Of a DNA stretch of 64,000 bases, positions 9,478 to 18,101 are shown piece by piece (position 1 is the stretch's first letter; each line of letters starts with the position of its first letter). This DNA comes from Clostridia bacterium UC5.1-1E11 (lineage in GTDB: Bacteria > Bacillota > Clostridia > Oscillospirales > Acutalibacteraceae). Below the pieces are notes generated by a model. The model was not told the origin of the DNA. It worked only from the letters and a program-made list of their open reading frames with translations, and ran no database searches. The stretch is taken from contig BCAA01000003.1 in NCBI GenBank assembly GCA_001305115.1, positions 124,001 through 188,000 of the forward strand, in the 5' to 3' direction. The position numbers and the translations under genes were made by a program.

Positions 9478-10656
9478 TTAGTCTTCCTGTTTCCCATTGT
9501 CCAGAGCCTCATCGACCTCTTCTGGGGCCACCTGCGTCCCCTCGCCTGCTGGAGATTCCAACGGCGTCTTCAGTGTGGTCAATGTAGGCTCTTCCCCTTC
9601 TGCCGGTTTTTCCTGGGAGTTCTCCCGCATTGCCGCCGGCTCTGGTTCTTCCTTCCCCTCTTCCGGCTCTCCAACCCCCTCAGGCTCCTGATTCGCCTCT
9701 GCAATGGCTGGCTCCGGGCCATCTTCTTTTTCAAAGTTCTCCAACGTTTCTTCCCCTTCCGTCTCCAAAGAAACATCCTCTGTCTCCATCAATTCCTCGG
9801 GAATGGTCTCCTTGAGGGCATTCATCGCCATCACTTTGGCAGAGCCGCATCCGGAGAGGCTGGTGCGGTTGCGGAAGATCACCAAAAAGATCACGCCCAC
9901 CAGTACCGTAGCTGCAGCCACCAGTTGAGAAACACGTAGATCGAAGAATGGAGTCAGCAGGCTGTCCGTGCGCAACCCTTCGATAAAGAAACGTCCAATC
10001 CCATACCATACCAAATAGAGAAGGAATACCTGCCCGTCATATCTTCTGAGCTTCCGGCAGAAGATATGTAGCAGGACGAATCCCAACAAACACCATACCG
10101 ACTCATAGAAGAAGCAGGGATGCACCGGACCGTTTACCACGGCGCGAGTTCCCTCGCTGACCATACCCCAGGGCAGATCCGTCTGGCTGCCAAACGCCTC
10201 TTGATTGACAAAGTTTCCCCAACGGCCGATACCCTGTCCGATCAAAAAGCCCAATACCGCAATGTCCAACACAGCGGGAATTCTCAATTTGCAGATCTTT
10301 GCCGTGATTACGCCACCCAAAAGGCCGCCGATGATTCCTCCGTAGATGGCAAGTCCACCTTCGCGAATATTAAAAATCTGCATCGGGTCGCGAATATACA
10401 GATCGCCAGGATAGAAAAGTACATAGTAGAGCCGTGCCCCGATGATGCCGGTGACCATGCCGACCAACACACAGTTGACCAACTTGTCGCTGTTGATGTT
10501 CATCTTTTTACAGCTGAACATGGCATACAGGAATGCCAACATAAACCCAACGGCGATGATAATGCCGTACCAAGCAATCGGGGTATCCCCAATGCGAAAG
10601 GCTGTGGGGTCCACATGGAATTCCCAGCCGAGTTTCGGAAATTGTACAGTATACAT
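9478..10656 (-). CDS. lgt: Prolipoprotein diacylglyceryl transferase with long acidic tail
   Basis: An integral membrane enzyme that transfers diacylglyceryl from phosphatidylglycerol to the lipobox cysteine of prolipoproteins. Several transmembrane helices lie in residues 25-262, with the family signature GRWGNFVNQEAFG at 144-156 and YGGIIGG at 105-111. AGGTGG before ATG 10656 decides the start. The catalytic core ends near residue 264; the remaining ~128 residues are a Glu/Pro/Ala-rich acidic, probably disordered tail, well beyond the usual 260-300 residue length. Tail function is unknown. Confidence 0.95.
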   Translation of the reverse strand: MYTVQFPKLGWEFHVDPTAFRIGDTPIAWYGIIIAVGFMLAFLYAMFSCKKMNINSDKLVNCVLVGMVTGIIGARLYYVLFYPGDLYIRDPMQIFNIREGGLAIYGGIIGGLLGGVITAKICKLRIPAVLDIAVLGFLIGQGIGRWGNFVNQEAFGSQTDLPWGMVSEGTRAVVNGPVHPCFFYESVWCLLGFVLLHIFCRKLRRYDGQVFLLYLVWYGIGRFFIEGLRTDSLLTPFFDLRVSQLVAAATVLVGVIFLVIFRNRTSLSGCGSAKVMAMNALKETIPEELMETEDVSLETEGEETLENFEKEDGPEPAIAEANQEPEGVGEPEEGKEEPEPAAMRENSQEKPAEGEEPTLTTLKTPLESPAGEGTQVAPEEVDEALDNGKQED

Positions 10657-10689
10657 TTCAAATCCACCTTCCCCGCGCGCGGTAAAAAT

Positions 10690-10737
10690 CAGGAAAGCCG
10701 CCAAGCTCCGCGCGGGAAGCCTGGCGGTTTGATTTTT
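10690..10737 (-). terminator. Hairpin terminator after the M16 peptidase pair
   Basis: Inverted repeat AAGCCGCCA / TGGCGGTTT with a GC-rich loop, flanked by T-rich stretches in both directions. It separates the ymfF-ymfH unit from lgt. Confidence 0.6.
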
Positions 10738-10758
10738 CTTTGTTGAAAGTCGTGCGTT

Positions 10759-12039
10759 TTAGTCCACCGGGTACACCACTGATAAGGCGGAATATGCCGG
10801 GTCCAGCGCTTCTTCCAAACGCTTTTGGACGGAGTCCAGCTTCGCATTCGCCAGTTCATCGATGTAAGAATACAACTCGCGGCCGGCAAAGGCGAACACT
10901 GCCATTGAGTTCGCAATATTGTCCACACTGTTTAAGGCGGCAATGTTTCTGCCATACAACGCTTTTTTCGCACGCTGGAACGCCTCCGGGTCAATACCGT
11001 CCCGGCGCAAGCGCTCCGTCTCCGCGCGAATTTCCTCAGCCACGCGGTCCGGGTCCTTGGACTCTCCGGAGAAGATGACGGATGCATACCCTGGTCCTTC
11101 AAAATACTCATACCCAAAGGAAGATTCATTAATCAATCCCGCATCCAACAAGCGGCGGAACAGAGGAGAAGCGTCGGAAGCCATCAATTCCAGTAGAATC
11201 TCTGTCTCTGCAAGCTCCTTGGTCGTGCGGCGGCTTACTGCATTTTCTTTAAAGCCCAGCTGAAACAGAGGCGTCACAACCGAGAGCTTTTGTTCCACCC
11301 GCGTCTTGACCACTTCACGCGGCTCCTCTTCGAAGATGCGCTCAATCTCCACAGGCTTCGAAGGCTTGAGCATGCGGTCGCAGAGATCGAGAACTTTGTT
11401 CAGCTCCACGTTGCCAGCAACGCAAAGGACCATGTTATTCAAATTATAGAAGGTGTGATAGCAGCGGTAAAGCAACTCCGGCGTAATTTGGGCAATGCTC
11501 TCCACTGTACCCGCGATGTCCACCTTGACCGGATGCTTGTGATACAACGCCTCCAGAAGATTGAACATCACACGCCATTGCGGATCGTCGTCGTACATGC
11601 GAATCTCCTGGCCGATAATCCCCTGTTCCTTTTGTACCGTCTGCTCGGTAAAATAGGGGGACTGTACAAAGTCCAGCAGGATCTCCAACGACTCATATAC
11701 ATTCTCTGTACAGGAGAACAGATAACAGGTTACGTCAAAGGAGGTGTATGCGTTTGCATTGGCTCCTGTCTTGGCATAGCGCGCGAATGCATCTCCATCC
11801 TCGCTCTCAAAGAGCTTGTGCTCCAAATAATGGGCGATACCAGCCGGTACGGTGCAGGCATCCGCTTCATCCGAGCGCTTAAAGGTAGTATCCACAGACC
11901 CATAACGGGTACCAAATACCGCGTAAGTGGAATTGTTCTGTTCCTTTGGATAGACGAAAATACGAAGGCCGGAGGGATGCTTCACTTCATAGTACCGATC
12001 CCCCACACGGTCGCTCTTGACTTCTCGAATCACGTTCAT
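10759..12039 (-). CDS. ymfH: M16 family metallopeptidase, YmfH type
   Basis: A 426-residue insulinase-fold protein carrying the inverted zinc motif HYLEH (HxxEH) near residue 70, so it is likely the catalytic member of the pair. In Bacillus the YmfF/YmfH pair is linked to elongation factor P 5-aminopentanol modification; transfer of that role here is inference. It overlaps the upstream ymfF-like gene by four bases (ATGA), indicating translational coupling. The gene is full length and ends just before a terminator. Confidence 0.88.
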   Translation of the reverse strand: MNVIREVKSDRVGDRYYEVKHPSGLRIFVYPKEQNNSTYAVFGTRYGSVDTTFKRSDEADACTVPAGIAHYLEHKLFESEDGDAFARYAKTGANANAYTSFDVTCYLFSCTENVYESLEILLDFVQSPYFTEQTVQKEQGIIGQEIRMYDDDPQWRVMFNLLEALYHKHPVKVDIAGTVESIAQITPELLYRCYHTFYNLNNMVLCVAGNVELNKVLDLCDRMLKPSKPVEIERIFEEEPREVVKTRVEQKLSVVTPLFQLGFKENAVSRRTTKELAETEILLELMASDASPLFRRLLDAGLINESSFGYEYFEGPGYASVIFSGESKDPDRVAEEIRAETERLRRDGIDPEAFQRAKKALYGRNIAALNSVDNIANSMAVFAFAGRELYSYIDELANAKLDSVQKRLEEALDPAYSALSVVYPVD

Positions 12040-13319
12040 TGTGCATCCTCCCCATTTCCCACCAGGCAGTACACGGTGTCCAATGTCACACGGTTGGCAG
12101 CGTCGATGATTTCCTGCCGGGTGACCGCATTGATCTGTGCAGCCGCCTCATCAGGCTGCTGCGAATGGCTGGCAAAGGTCTGGGAAAGATACCAGTTTTC
12201 CAACCCACCCAAGGAGTCAGAGAGCGTACGGTAACTGTTGCAGAGGCTCATCTTGGCCGCCTCCACTTCGCTCTCGTCAAAATGGCCTTGCTTGACCTCA
12301 TCGAGCTGGCGCAGGATTTCTTCCCTTGCACGCTCGATATTTTTGGCCTCCACACCGCTCTGTACCAGCAGAATTCCCTTCATGCTGTTGTAAGATGCGC
12401 TGCAATAATAACACAAACTCAACTTTTCCCGTACATTCAAAAAGAGTTTGGAGTTCGGCGTCCCCCCAAAAAGAGCCGTCATCAAGCGTGTTGCAGGCAC
12501 GGCTTCGTCCGGCGTTGCCGTTCCTGCGCGGAAGCCCAAAACAAGCTTCCCTTGCGCTACATCCATCTTCTCTGTGACCTCATGTACCTGTTCCGCAGAA
12601 CGAACGACCATCGTCGTACAATCGGCGGTCTTTCGGCCGCCCAGTTTCTCGAATGCGGCGCGGAACCCCTCATAGACCGGCTCCGGGTCACAATCGCCCA
12701 ACACCATCAGTTCTACCTTCGCCGTATCCAGAAGGCGCTTCCACGCCTCCGTCAATGCAGGGCGCTGCACCTGCGCAATGTCCTCCTTGCCGCCATAGCG
12801 ATTAACGCCATACGGCTCATCCGCACACATAATGGCTTCACAACGCTGACGGGCATACGTGCGCTTGTCGCTATATTCGGAGTCGATCAACTCCACTGTC
12901 TGGCGTTTCTCCTGTTCAAAGCCGTCCTCCGGAAACAATCCGTCCACCAGCGGCGGGTCAAACAAAATGCTGCAAAGAAGCTTTGCCAGCTCCCCTGAGA
13001 TGGCTTCCCCTTCCAATGCATAGCGGTCTGCAATACCGGACGCTGAGAGAGATAGCACCTGCAAATCGCCGAGCTTCTGGACGTCCGCATTCAGAGACGC
13101 CCCATAGAGTTCTGCGAGCCGCTGGCCTAGCTTGGTAAAATCGGGATATTCCCGGCTGGCCCGACTGAGTAAAAACGGCAAAAGCGCATTCTCTGCCGCG
13201 GTCTGCCGGCTCATCGGCACGATCAGATGGGCAGAAATGCGCATCGTTTTGAACTTCGTATCACGAATACTTCTAAAATTGACGCCGTCACAAATGACGC
13301 GCTGTTCAATTCCGATCAT
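12036..13319 (-). CDS. ymfF: M16-like peptidase subunit, YmfF type
   Basis: A 427-residue M16-fold protein. The N-terminal region shows no HxxEH motif, so it is probably the non-catalytic partner of the downstream YmfH-like peptidase, as in other paired M16 systems. GGAGATG precedes ATG 13319. A TATAAT-like -10 is seen at 13499-13494 on the minus strand without a clear -35. It forms a two-gene unit divergent from the EamA-esterase operon. Confidence 0.85.
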   Translation of the reverse strand: MIGIEQRVICDGVNFRSIRDTKFKTMRISAHLIVPMSRQTAAENALLPFLLSRASREYPDFTKLGQRLAELYGASLNADVQKLGDLQVLSLSASGIADRYALEGEAISGELAKLLCSILFDPPLVDGLFPEDGFEQEKRQTVELIDSEYSDKRTYARQRCEAIMCADEPYGVNRYGGKEDIAQVQRPALTEAWKRLLDTAKVELMVLGDCDPEPVYEGFRAAFEKLGGRKTADCTTMVVRSAEQVHEVTEKMDVAQGKLVLGFRAGTATPDEAVPATRLMTALFGGTPNSKLFLNVREKLSLCYYCSASYNSMKGILLVQSGVEAKNIERAREEILRQLDEVKQGHFDESEVEAAKMSLCNSYRTLSDSLGGLENWYLSQTFASHSQQPDEAAAQINAVTRQEIIDAANRVTLDTVYCLVGNGEDAQ

Positions 13320-13587
13320 TCCATCATCTCCATATTAAAAATCAACCTGCAAACAGAAACCATAAGCTGCATTGCGGCCCCAATCGCCATAACCGTTCCA
13401 CGGCATATGGACCGCTGTATTGTCTCCATAAGCATGATTACATACACGGAATCAAAACTTCCCATTGCCCGATTCCGATTGGTTCGCGAAGTTATTATAG
13501 CACACCATCCCTGTTAAGAAAAGGAAAAATCTATGAACATACAAAAAATGCGGCTATTTATACACCGTCCTCCCCATAGTCTGTGCC
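13320..13587. other. Divergent intergenic region ymfF/EamA
   Basis: No gene seen. It holds a TATAAT on the minus strand (13499-13494) that could serve ymfF, and leads into the EamA promoter on the plus strand. Confidence 0.5.
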
Positions 13588-13616
13588 TTGCCATTCCTCT
13601 GACACGATGGTATAAT
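13588..13616 (+). promoter_or_regulatory. Promoter of the EamA-esterase operon
   Basis: TTGCCA (13588-13593) and TATAAT (13611-13616) are separated by 17 bases on the plus strand, about 95 bases before the preferred start codon. Confidence 0.7.
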
Positions 13617-13710
13617 TTACAAAAAGAAAAGTGGGTTGTTTTTGAACGGAAGAAGCGGGATTTTTGTATTTTTTCGGATGGGCGGCCACGATTCAAAACT
13701 TCTAAAAAGA

Positions 13711-14657
13711 ATGGATGGGATAAGATTGAATGCGAAAAAACAACTACGGCTGGCAGAATTGGGCCTTTTGGTGGTCACCATCATCTGGGGCAGCGGATTT
13801 GTCGCAGTGAAAAGCGCAACCGGAAGTCTCGAACCAGCTGCCATTGTTGCGTTGCGTTTCGCGATCGCTGCTGTTTTGATGTGTGTCGTCTTTTTCCGGC
13901 GGCTGAAAAAATCGACAAGGGTTGTATCAAAGCCGGCGCTTTGGCTGGTTTTCTCTATTATTTGGCCTTTTACCTGCAAACATTGGGCGCCAAATACACC
14001 ACAGCCGGAAAAAACGCCTTTTTAACGGCCGTCTATGTTGTGCTGGTCCCTTTTCTATACTGGATCATTAAAAACCAACGGCCGGACGTCTACAATATCT
14101 CGGCTGCGTTTCTTTGTTTGATTGGTATTGGGCTTCTCTCGCTCAACGCGGATTTCTCCATCAACATGGGGGATGGTTTTTCTCTGTTGGGCGGCGTTGG
14201 TTTTACCGCACAAATCGTTGCCGCTGCTATTTTAACCCAAAAGCATGACCCTATACTGCTCTCGGTCACGCAGTTTGGCTTTGCTGCCCTATTTGCAGCG
14301 ATCACGTCCCTTTTGACCGAACCGATCCCCACCCAGTTTGCTCCTGATGCTCTCACTTATATCCTTTACCTTGGCGTGTTCAGCACGATGATCGCCTTAT
14401 TGCTCCAGACCGTCTGCCAAAAATACGTCCCCGCCTCTAAAGCGTCTTTGATTTTGTCTTTGGAATCGGTGTTTGGATGTATATGTGGTATTATTTTTCT
14501 GCACGAAGCACTCTCTGAGCGCATCCTTGCAGGATTTGTCTTAATCTTTGGCGCCATTTTGCTCTCTGAGGTCAAGCCCGCTTTTCTTCGTGTTGGTTTT
14601 CTAAAAAAATCGTCCATACCAATTCAAAGAGAGGAGAAAGAAGGGTCTGAAGGATGA
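13711..14657 (+). pseudogene. EamA/DMT family transporter, frameshifted
   Basis: A drug/metabolite-transporter-superfamily permease of about ten helices, substrate unknown. The first part (LGLLVVTIIWGSGFVAVKSA, then FFRRLKK) is read in one frame and the rest (AGALAGFLYYLAFYLQTLGA onward to the second EamA half) in the -1 frame. The switch is at an A6 run at 13906-13911; one extra A gives a continuous RRLKKIDKGCIKAG. Start ATG 13711 has a weak ribosome site; ATG 13678 or TTG 13636 are alternatives. The stop overlaps the esterase ATG by four bases. It is probably a sequence error; slippage at the A-run cannot be excluded. Confidence 0.8.
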
Positions 14658-15547
14658 ACGATCTTTTCCAAAATCCGCTTTGCCGTCCTTTTGATTTTCC
14701 GGGTTCGTCCCAGCACGGCGTCCTATTGGTACACGGCTTTACAGCCACGCCCGGTACCATGCTGCCATTGGGCAAAGCGCTGGCCCAGTGCGGGTTCCGC
14801 GTCAAAGGAATTCTCTTACCTGGACATGGAACGAATGCGGAGGACATGGAACTTCGACGATGGCCCGAATGGCTTGCTGCTGTACAAGCAGGATTTGACC
14901 AATTGGTAAGCGAATGCGGGCGGGTCAGTGTAGCAGGCTTATCCATGGGAGGGACACTCGCGCTTCTTTTGGCGCAAACGCGCCCAGTCTATCGCGCGGC
15001 GGTCCTCTGCGCGGCGTTACGAGTGCGTAACCGCGCAAGCCGCGCTGCACGTATCCTCTGGCCGGTGATGCGTTATCACACGCAAGCCCCTTTTTCCTAT
15101 GACGGGGAATTTCTTGCACAATACAACGCCTGCTATGACCGTACACCGGTGAGGAGTGTCGCAGAACTCAATGCGTTGATGCGCCATACCCTCCATGGCC
15201 TGAAAGGCGTCCGCTGTCCGCTCCTGGTGGTTCGCGCCGGACAAGATGAGACGGTACTTCCAGTGAGCGCGGAGATCATTATGAATCGGGCCGCTTCTAC
15301 CCACAAACGATTACTCACCCTTTTGAATAGCCCACATGTTTGTACACTGGGGCCGGAGCGAGAACGCCTATTTGCAGAAATTGCCCATTTTTTGGCAGTC
15401 CCTGAAACATCGACCCATATGAATAAAATAAGAGGGTGTCCCAAAAGTCATAAAATGACGAAAGGGATACCCTCGTTTTTTAGAAACTCCGAGTTTTTTC
15501 AAAACAGAAAGGGGATGCCCCTTTCCTATGAATCGAAAGATTCGTAG
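14654..15547 (+). CDS. Alpha/beta hydrolase (esterase/lipase), repeat-extended C-terminus
   Basis: A carboxylesterase of the Est30/monoacylglycerol-lipase type. The oxyanion region is LLVHGFTATPG, the nucleophile elbow GLSMG places Ser97, and Asp198 (AGQDETV) and His228 (NSPHV) complete a plausible triad. The hydrolase fold ends near residue 255. From about residue 260 the frame runs into the 135-bp interspersed repeat, so the last ~38 residues are repeat-encoded and unlike the family. It is coupled by a four-base overlap to the EamA gene. Substrate unknown. Confidence 0.87.
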   Translation: MNDLFQNPLCRPFDFPGSSQHGVLLVHGFTATPGTMLPLGKALAQCGFRVKGILLPGHGTNAEDMELRRWPEWLAAVQAGFDQLVSECGRVSVAGLSMGGTLALLLAQTRPVYRAAVLCAALRVRNRASRAARILWPVMRYHTQAPFSYDGEFLAQYNACYDRTPVRSVAELNALMRHTLHGLKGVRCPLLVVRAGQDETVLPVSAEIIMNRAASTHKRLLTLLNSPHVCTLGPERERLFAEIAHFLAVPETSTHMNKIRGCPKSHKMTKGIPSFFRNSEFFQNRKGMPLSYESKDS

Positions 15548-15567
15548 TTTGGGAACACCCTCTTTTC
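15424..15567 (+). repeat. Two-hairpin interspersed repeat, copy A
   Basis: One of three ~135-bp copies (others at 21083 and 56513). Ends are near-perfect inverted repeats of AAGAGGGTGTCCCAAAA. The left half folds as a hairpin followed by T6; the right half contains GAATC-GAAA-GATTC and pairs its AGAGG with CCCTCT at the end. This copy lies between the convergent esterase and metY genes, inside the esterase 3' coding end, and probably terminates both transcripts. Confidence 0.9.
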
Positions 15568-15574
15568 CATTGGA

Positions 15575-16849
15575 TTATACCTGTGCCAAAGCCTGTTTGA
15601 TGTCGTCCAAGATGTCCTCCGGATTTTCAATACCCACGGACATACGAATCATATCTGCGCTGATGCCGCCCTCTATGAGCTGCTCATCCGTCAACTGGCG
15701 GTGTGTGGTGCTGGCGGGATGCAGCACACAAGTCCGCAGATCCGCTACATGGATCACGATGGAAGCAAGCTTCAAGCTCTCCATAAACTTGGCAGCAGCC
15801 TCTCGGCCGCCCTTGATTCCGAAGGAGATCACCCCACAGGTGCCATTCGGCATATACTTTTGAGCCAACTGGTAATATTTACTACTTTTGAGCCCTGGGT
15901 AATTGACCCACGCAATGTGGTCATCCTGTTCCAAGAATGCGGCAACCTTCAACGCATTGGAGCAATGGCGCTCCATACGCAGGGCGAGCGTCTCCAGGCC
16001 AAGGTTCAGCAGGAAAGCATTCTGCGGGCTCGCCTGCGCTCCCAAATCACGCATCAAGTGAGCGCGCGCTTTGGCGATATAAGCCGCATTGCCGAACTGC
16101 TTGCAGTAGACAACGCCATGATAGGATTCATCCGGCTCTGTGAACTCCGGGAATTTCCCATTGTTCCAGTCAAATTTTCCACTGTCCACAATCACGCCGC
16201 CAACCTGTACGGCATGTCCGTCCATATACTTGGTGGTGGAGTGGATGATAATATCCGCCCCGAATTCAAATGGCCGGCAATTGATTGGGGTTGCAAAGGT
16301 GTTGTCCACAATCAACGGAACCCCATGCGCATGCGCCACTTTTGCAAAGAGTTCCAAATCTGTCACAATCAAGGCCGGATTCGAGAGCGTCTCCGCAAAA
16401 ACACACCGCGTATTCGGCTGGAATGCAGCATGTAGCTCTTCCTCAGTGCTCTCCGGAGAGACAAAAGTAAAATCAATTCCCATCTCATGCATGGTCTTAT
16501 AAAAAAGGTTAAATGTCCCGCCATAAATTGCACTGGAACAAACAACATGTCCACCTGCGCGGCAAATATTAAAAATAGAAATCAAAGAAGCCGCCTGCCC
16601 GGAAGAGGTAATCAGCGCACCAACGCCCCCCTCCAGCGCCGCAATTTTCTTTTCAACTGCATCGATCGTAGGATTTCCCAGACGGGTATAAAAGAACCCA
16701 TCCTTCTCCAAGTCAAATAGTTTTCCCAGCGTCTCCGCGTGGTCATACTTATAGGTTGTACTCTGGACAATGGGTAGCACACGCGGCTCTCCGTCGCCGG
16801 GCGTGTATCCAGCATGGATACAATTGGTATCAATTCGATACGGACTCAT
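15575..16849 (-). CDS. metY: O-acetylhomoserine sulfhydrylase (MetY-type)
   Basis: A PLP enzyme of the Cys/Met metabolism family, about 424 residues, which makes homocysteine (or methionine) from O-acetylhomoserine and sulfide or thiols. The PLP lysine lies in HSTTKYMDGH, and the QSTTYKYDH, TRLGNPT and SSGQAA segments are family hallmarks; the ~425-residue length fits MetY rather than the ~380-residue MetB/MetC. AGAGGA before ATG 16849 decides the start. The roughly 120-base leader shows no recognisable S-box, unlike metK in this window. Repeat copy A lies just past its stop. Confidence 0.92.
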   Translation of the reverse strand: MSPYRIDTNCIHAGYTPGDGEPRVLPIVQSTTYKYDHAETLGKLFDLEKDGFFYTRLGNPTIDAVEKKIAALEGGVGALITSSGQAASLISIFNICRAGGHVVCSSAIYGGTFNLFYKTMHEMGIDFTFVSPESTEEELHAAFQPNTRCVFAETLSNPALIVTDLELFAKVAHAHGVPLIVDNTFATPINCRPFEFGADIIIHSTTKYMDGHAVQVGGVIVDSGKFDWNNGKFPEFTEPDESYHGVVYCKQFGNAAYIAKARAHLMRDLGAQASPQNAFLLNLGLETLALRMERHCSNALKVAAFLEQDDHIAWVNYPGLKSSKYYQLAQKYMPNGTCGVISFGIKGGREAAAKFMESLKLASIVIHVADLRTCVLHPASTTHRQLTDEQLIEGGISADMIRMSVGIENPEDILDDIKQALAQV

Positions 16850-16972
16850 GGAAACATTCCTCTTTTCACATCTGAATTTATGATGACCGCCGCGAAGGGT
16901 CCCGCACACCGAAGGCGCCAAACGATTTTCTCCGGCCTGCGGAACCACAAGTGCGGTTAAAAACGTATATCA

Positions 16973-17448
16973 TCAAGGATAGAGCAGAGATTTTACCCAT
17001 CCTGCCGCCGCATCCGCCATCGTGACAACGGCCCAGATCAACAAAATAAAAAGCACCACTGAAATTGCACGCACGATGAATCGCTTGCGCGGGCTCATTT
17101 CAGCAGCTTCATCCGCTTCTTCAGCGCTTTTTCCCGAACCGGTTACACCGATATGGTACATCAATTCAACCGCCTCTTCCAAACGGTCATACGGCACAAA
17201 GATGTTTTTATTACACATCCCGCCTTCCCCTGCATAGGCGGATGCAATCCCTTCTACACCGCAAACACGTTCCTCATGTGGGATTTCCTGGCCGTCCAAC
17301 GCACCGGCGATTCTACGGCATTTTTTCTCTGTCGCTGTAAGCAGCATCACCGGGTCGCCCTCCTGGGGGTCCCGCAGCTTTTGCTGTTGCAGGCAGGGCA
17401 ACGATCCCCTTCTTTTACCAGGACCTGGCACTTGGGACAATAGAGCAT
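16973..17448 (-). CDS. Zinc-ribbon membrane protein of unknown function (one frameshift)
   Basis: ATG 17448, with AGAGGAAG upstream, opens a frame starting MLYCPKCQVLV with a second CPAC pair, a four-cysteine zinc ribbon. That frame is lost after about 24 codons, while the next frame continues with LRDPQEGDPVMLLTA, a roughly 110-residue globular part and one C-terminal transmembrane helix (VVLFILLIWAVVTMA). One extra A in the AAAA run (17380-17383) joins them. The combined protein is about 158 residues. It lies behind dpaB; a role in sporulation or dpa biology is only positional inference. Confidence 0.72.
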
Positions 17449-17520
17449 CGTTTCACTTCCTCTCTGTTCTTGTACCATCATAGCACACGAACAGGCGCTC
17501 TTGCAATCTTTTTATCCCCG

Positions 17521-18101
17521 CTAGCCGAAAATAGGCTGAAGCTGCCGCCCCTCCAATGCGGCAAGGGCCGCTGGGAGCAACTTCTCAAAGTCCGCCACCA
17601 GAGAATACGGTTTTTCTCTGGATCATCCTGCGCCAAAGGCACAAAATAGACATGTTTCGTGTTGAGTAATTTACCAATGTTCTGTGCGGATGCTGCCAAC
17701 GCATCGTTGGTCGCTAGCGCTAAAAGAACCGGCCGGCCAATGCGCAGATTGGATTTTACCGCCATCGTGACTGGCGTGTCCGTGATGCCATTGGCAAGCT
17801 TTGCAAGGGTATTTCCTGTACAAGGTGCCACGATCATCAGATCAACCATCTTCTTGGGGCCGATCGGTTCCGCCTCCACAATGGTCTGTATAACATCCCG
17901 TCCAGAAATGTCGTGCAGCTCCTGCACAAAGTCGGCTGCTTTGCCAAATCGCGTGTCCGTTTTTGCCGCATTATAGGACATGACCGGCAATAAATGGTAT
18001 CCCTTTTCCGCTAAGAAACGCATTTGCTTCAGGGACTTCGAAAATGTACAGAACGAGCCGCACAGTGCATAGCCAAACGTCAAATCGTTCAAAGTCCTCA
18101 C
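17521..18101 (-). CDS. dpaB: Dipicolinate synthase subunit B (one frameshift)
   Basis: A flavoprotein-like subunit (UbiX/SpoVFB family) that with DpaA makes dipicolinic acid in the mother cell during sporulation. GYALCGSFCTFSK at the start and VAPCTGNTLAKLANGITDTPV are characteristic. After QDDPEK the frame degenerates; one extra A in the A5 run (17611-17615) gives PYSLVADFEKLLPAALAALEGRQ and a TAG at 17523-17521, the normal end. The start is GTG 18101 or TTG 18092 behind GGAGGA. The gene overlaps dpaA by four bases. Confidence 0.88.

Noticed and set aside
9001-9939. A 312-codon plus-strand frame opposite folD and lgt
   Set aside because: It spans the junction of two clear minus-strand genes and has Arg/Cys/Leu-rich shadow-like composition.
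15701-16435. A 244-codon plus-strand frame opposite metY
   Set aside because: It lies antisense within a well-supported PLP-enzyme gene and has no recognisable domain or ribosome site.
16850-16972. SAM riboswitch upstream of metY
   Set aside because: The region is GC-rich with small hairpins, but no S-box or other SAM-aptamer core was found.
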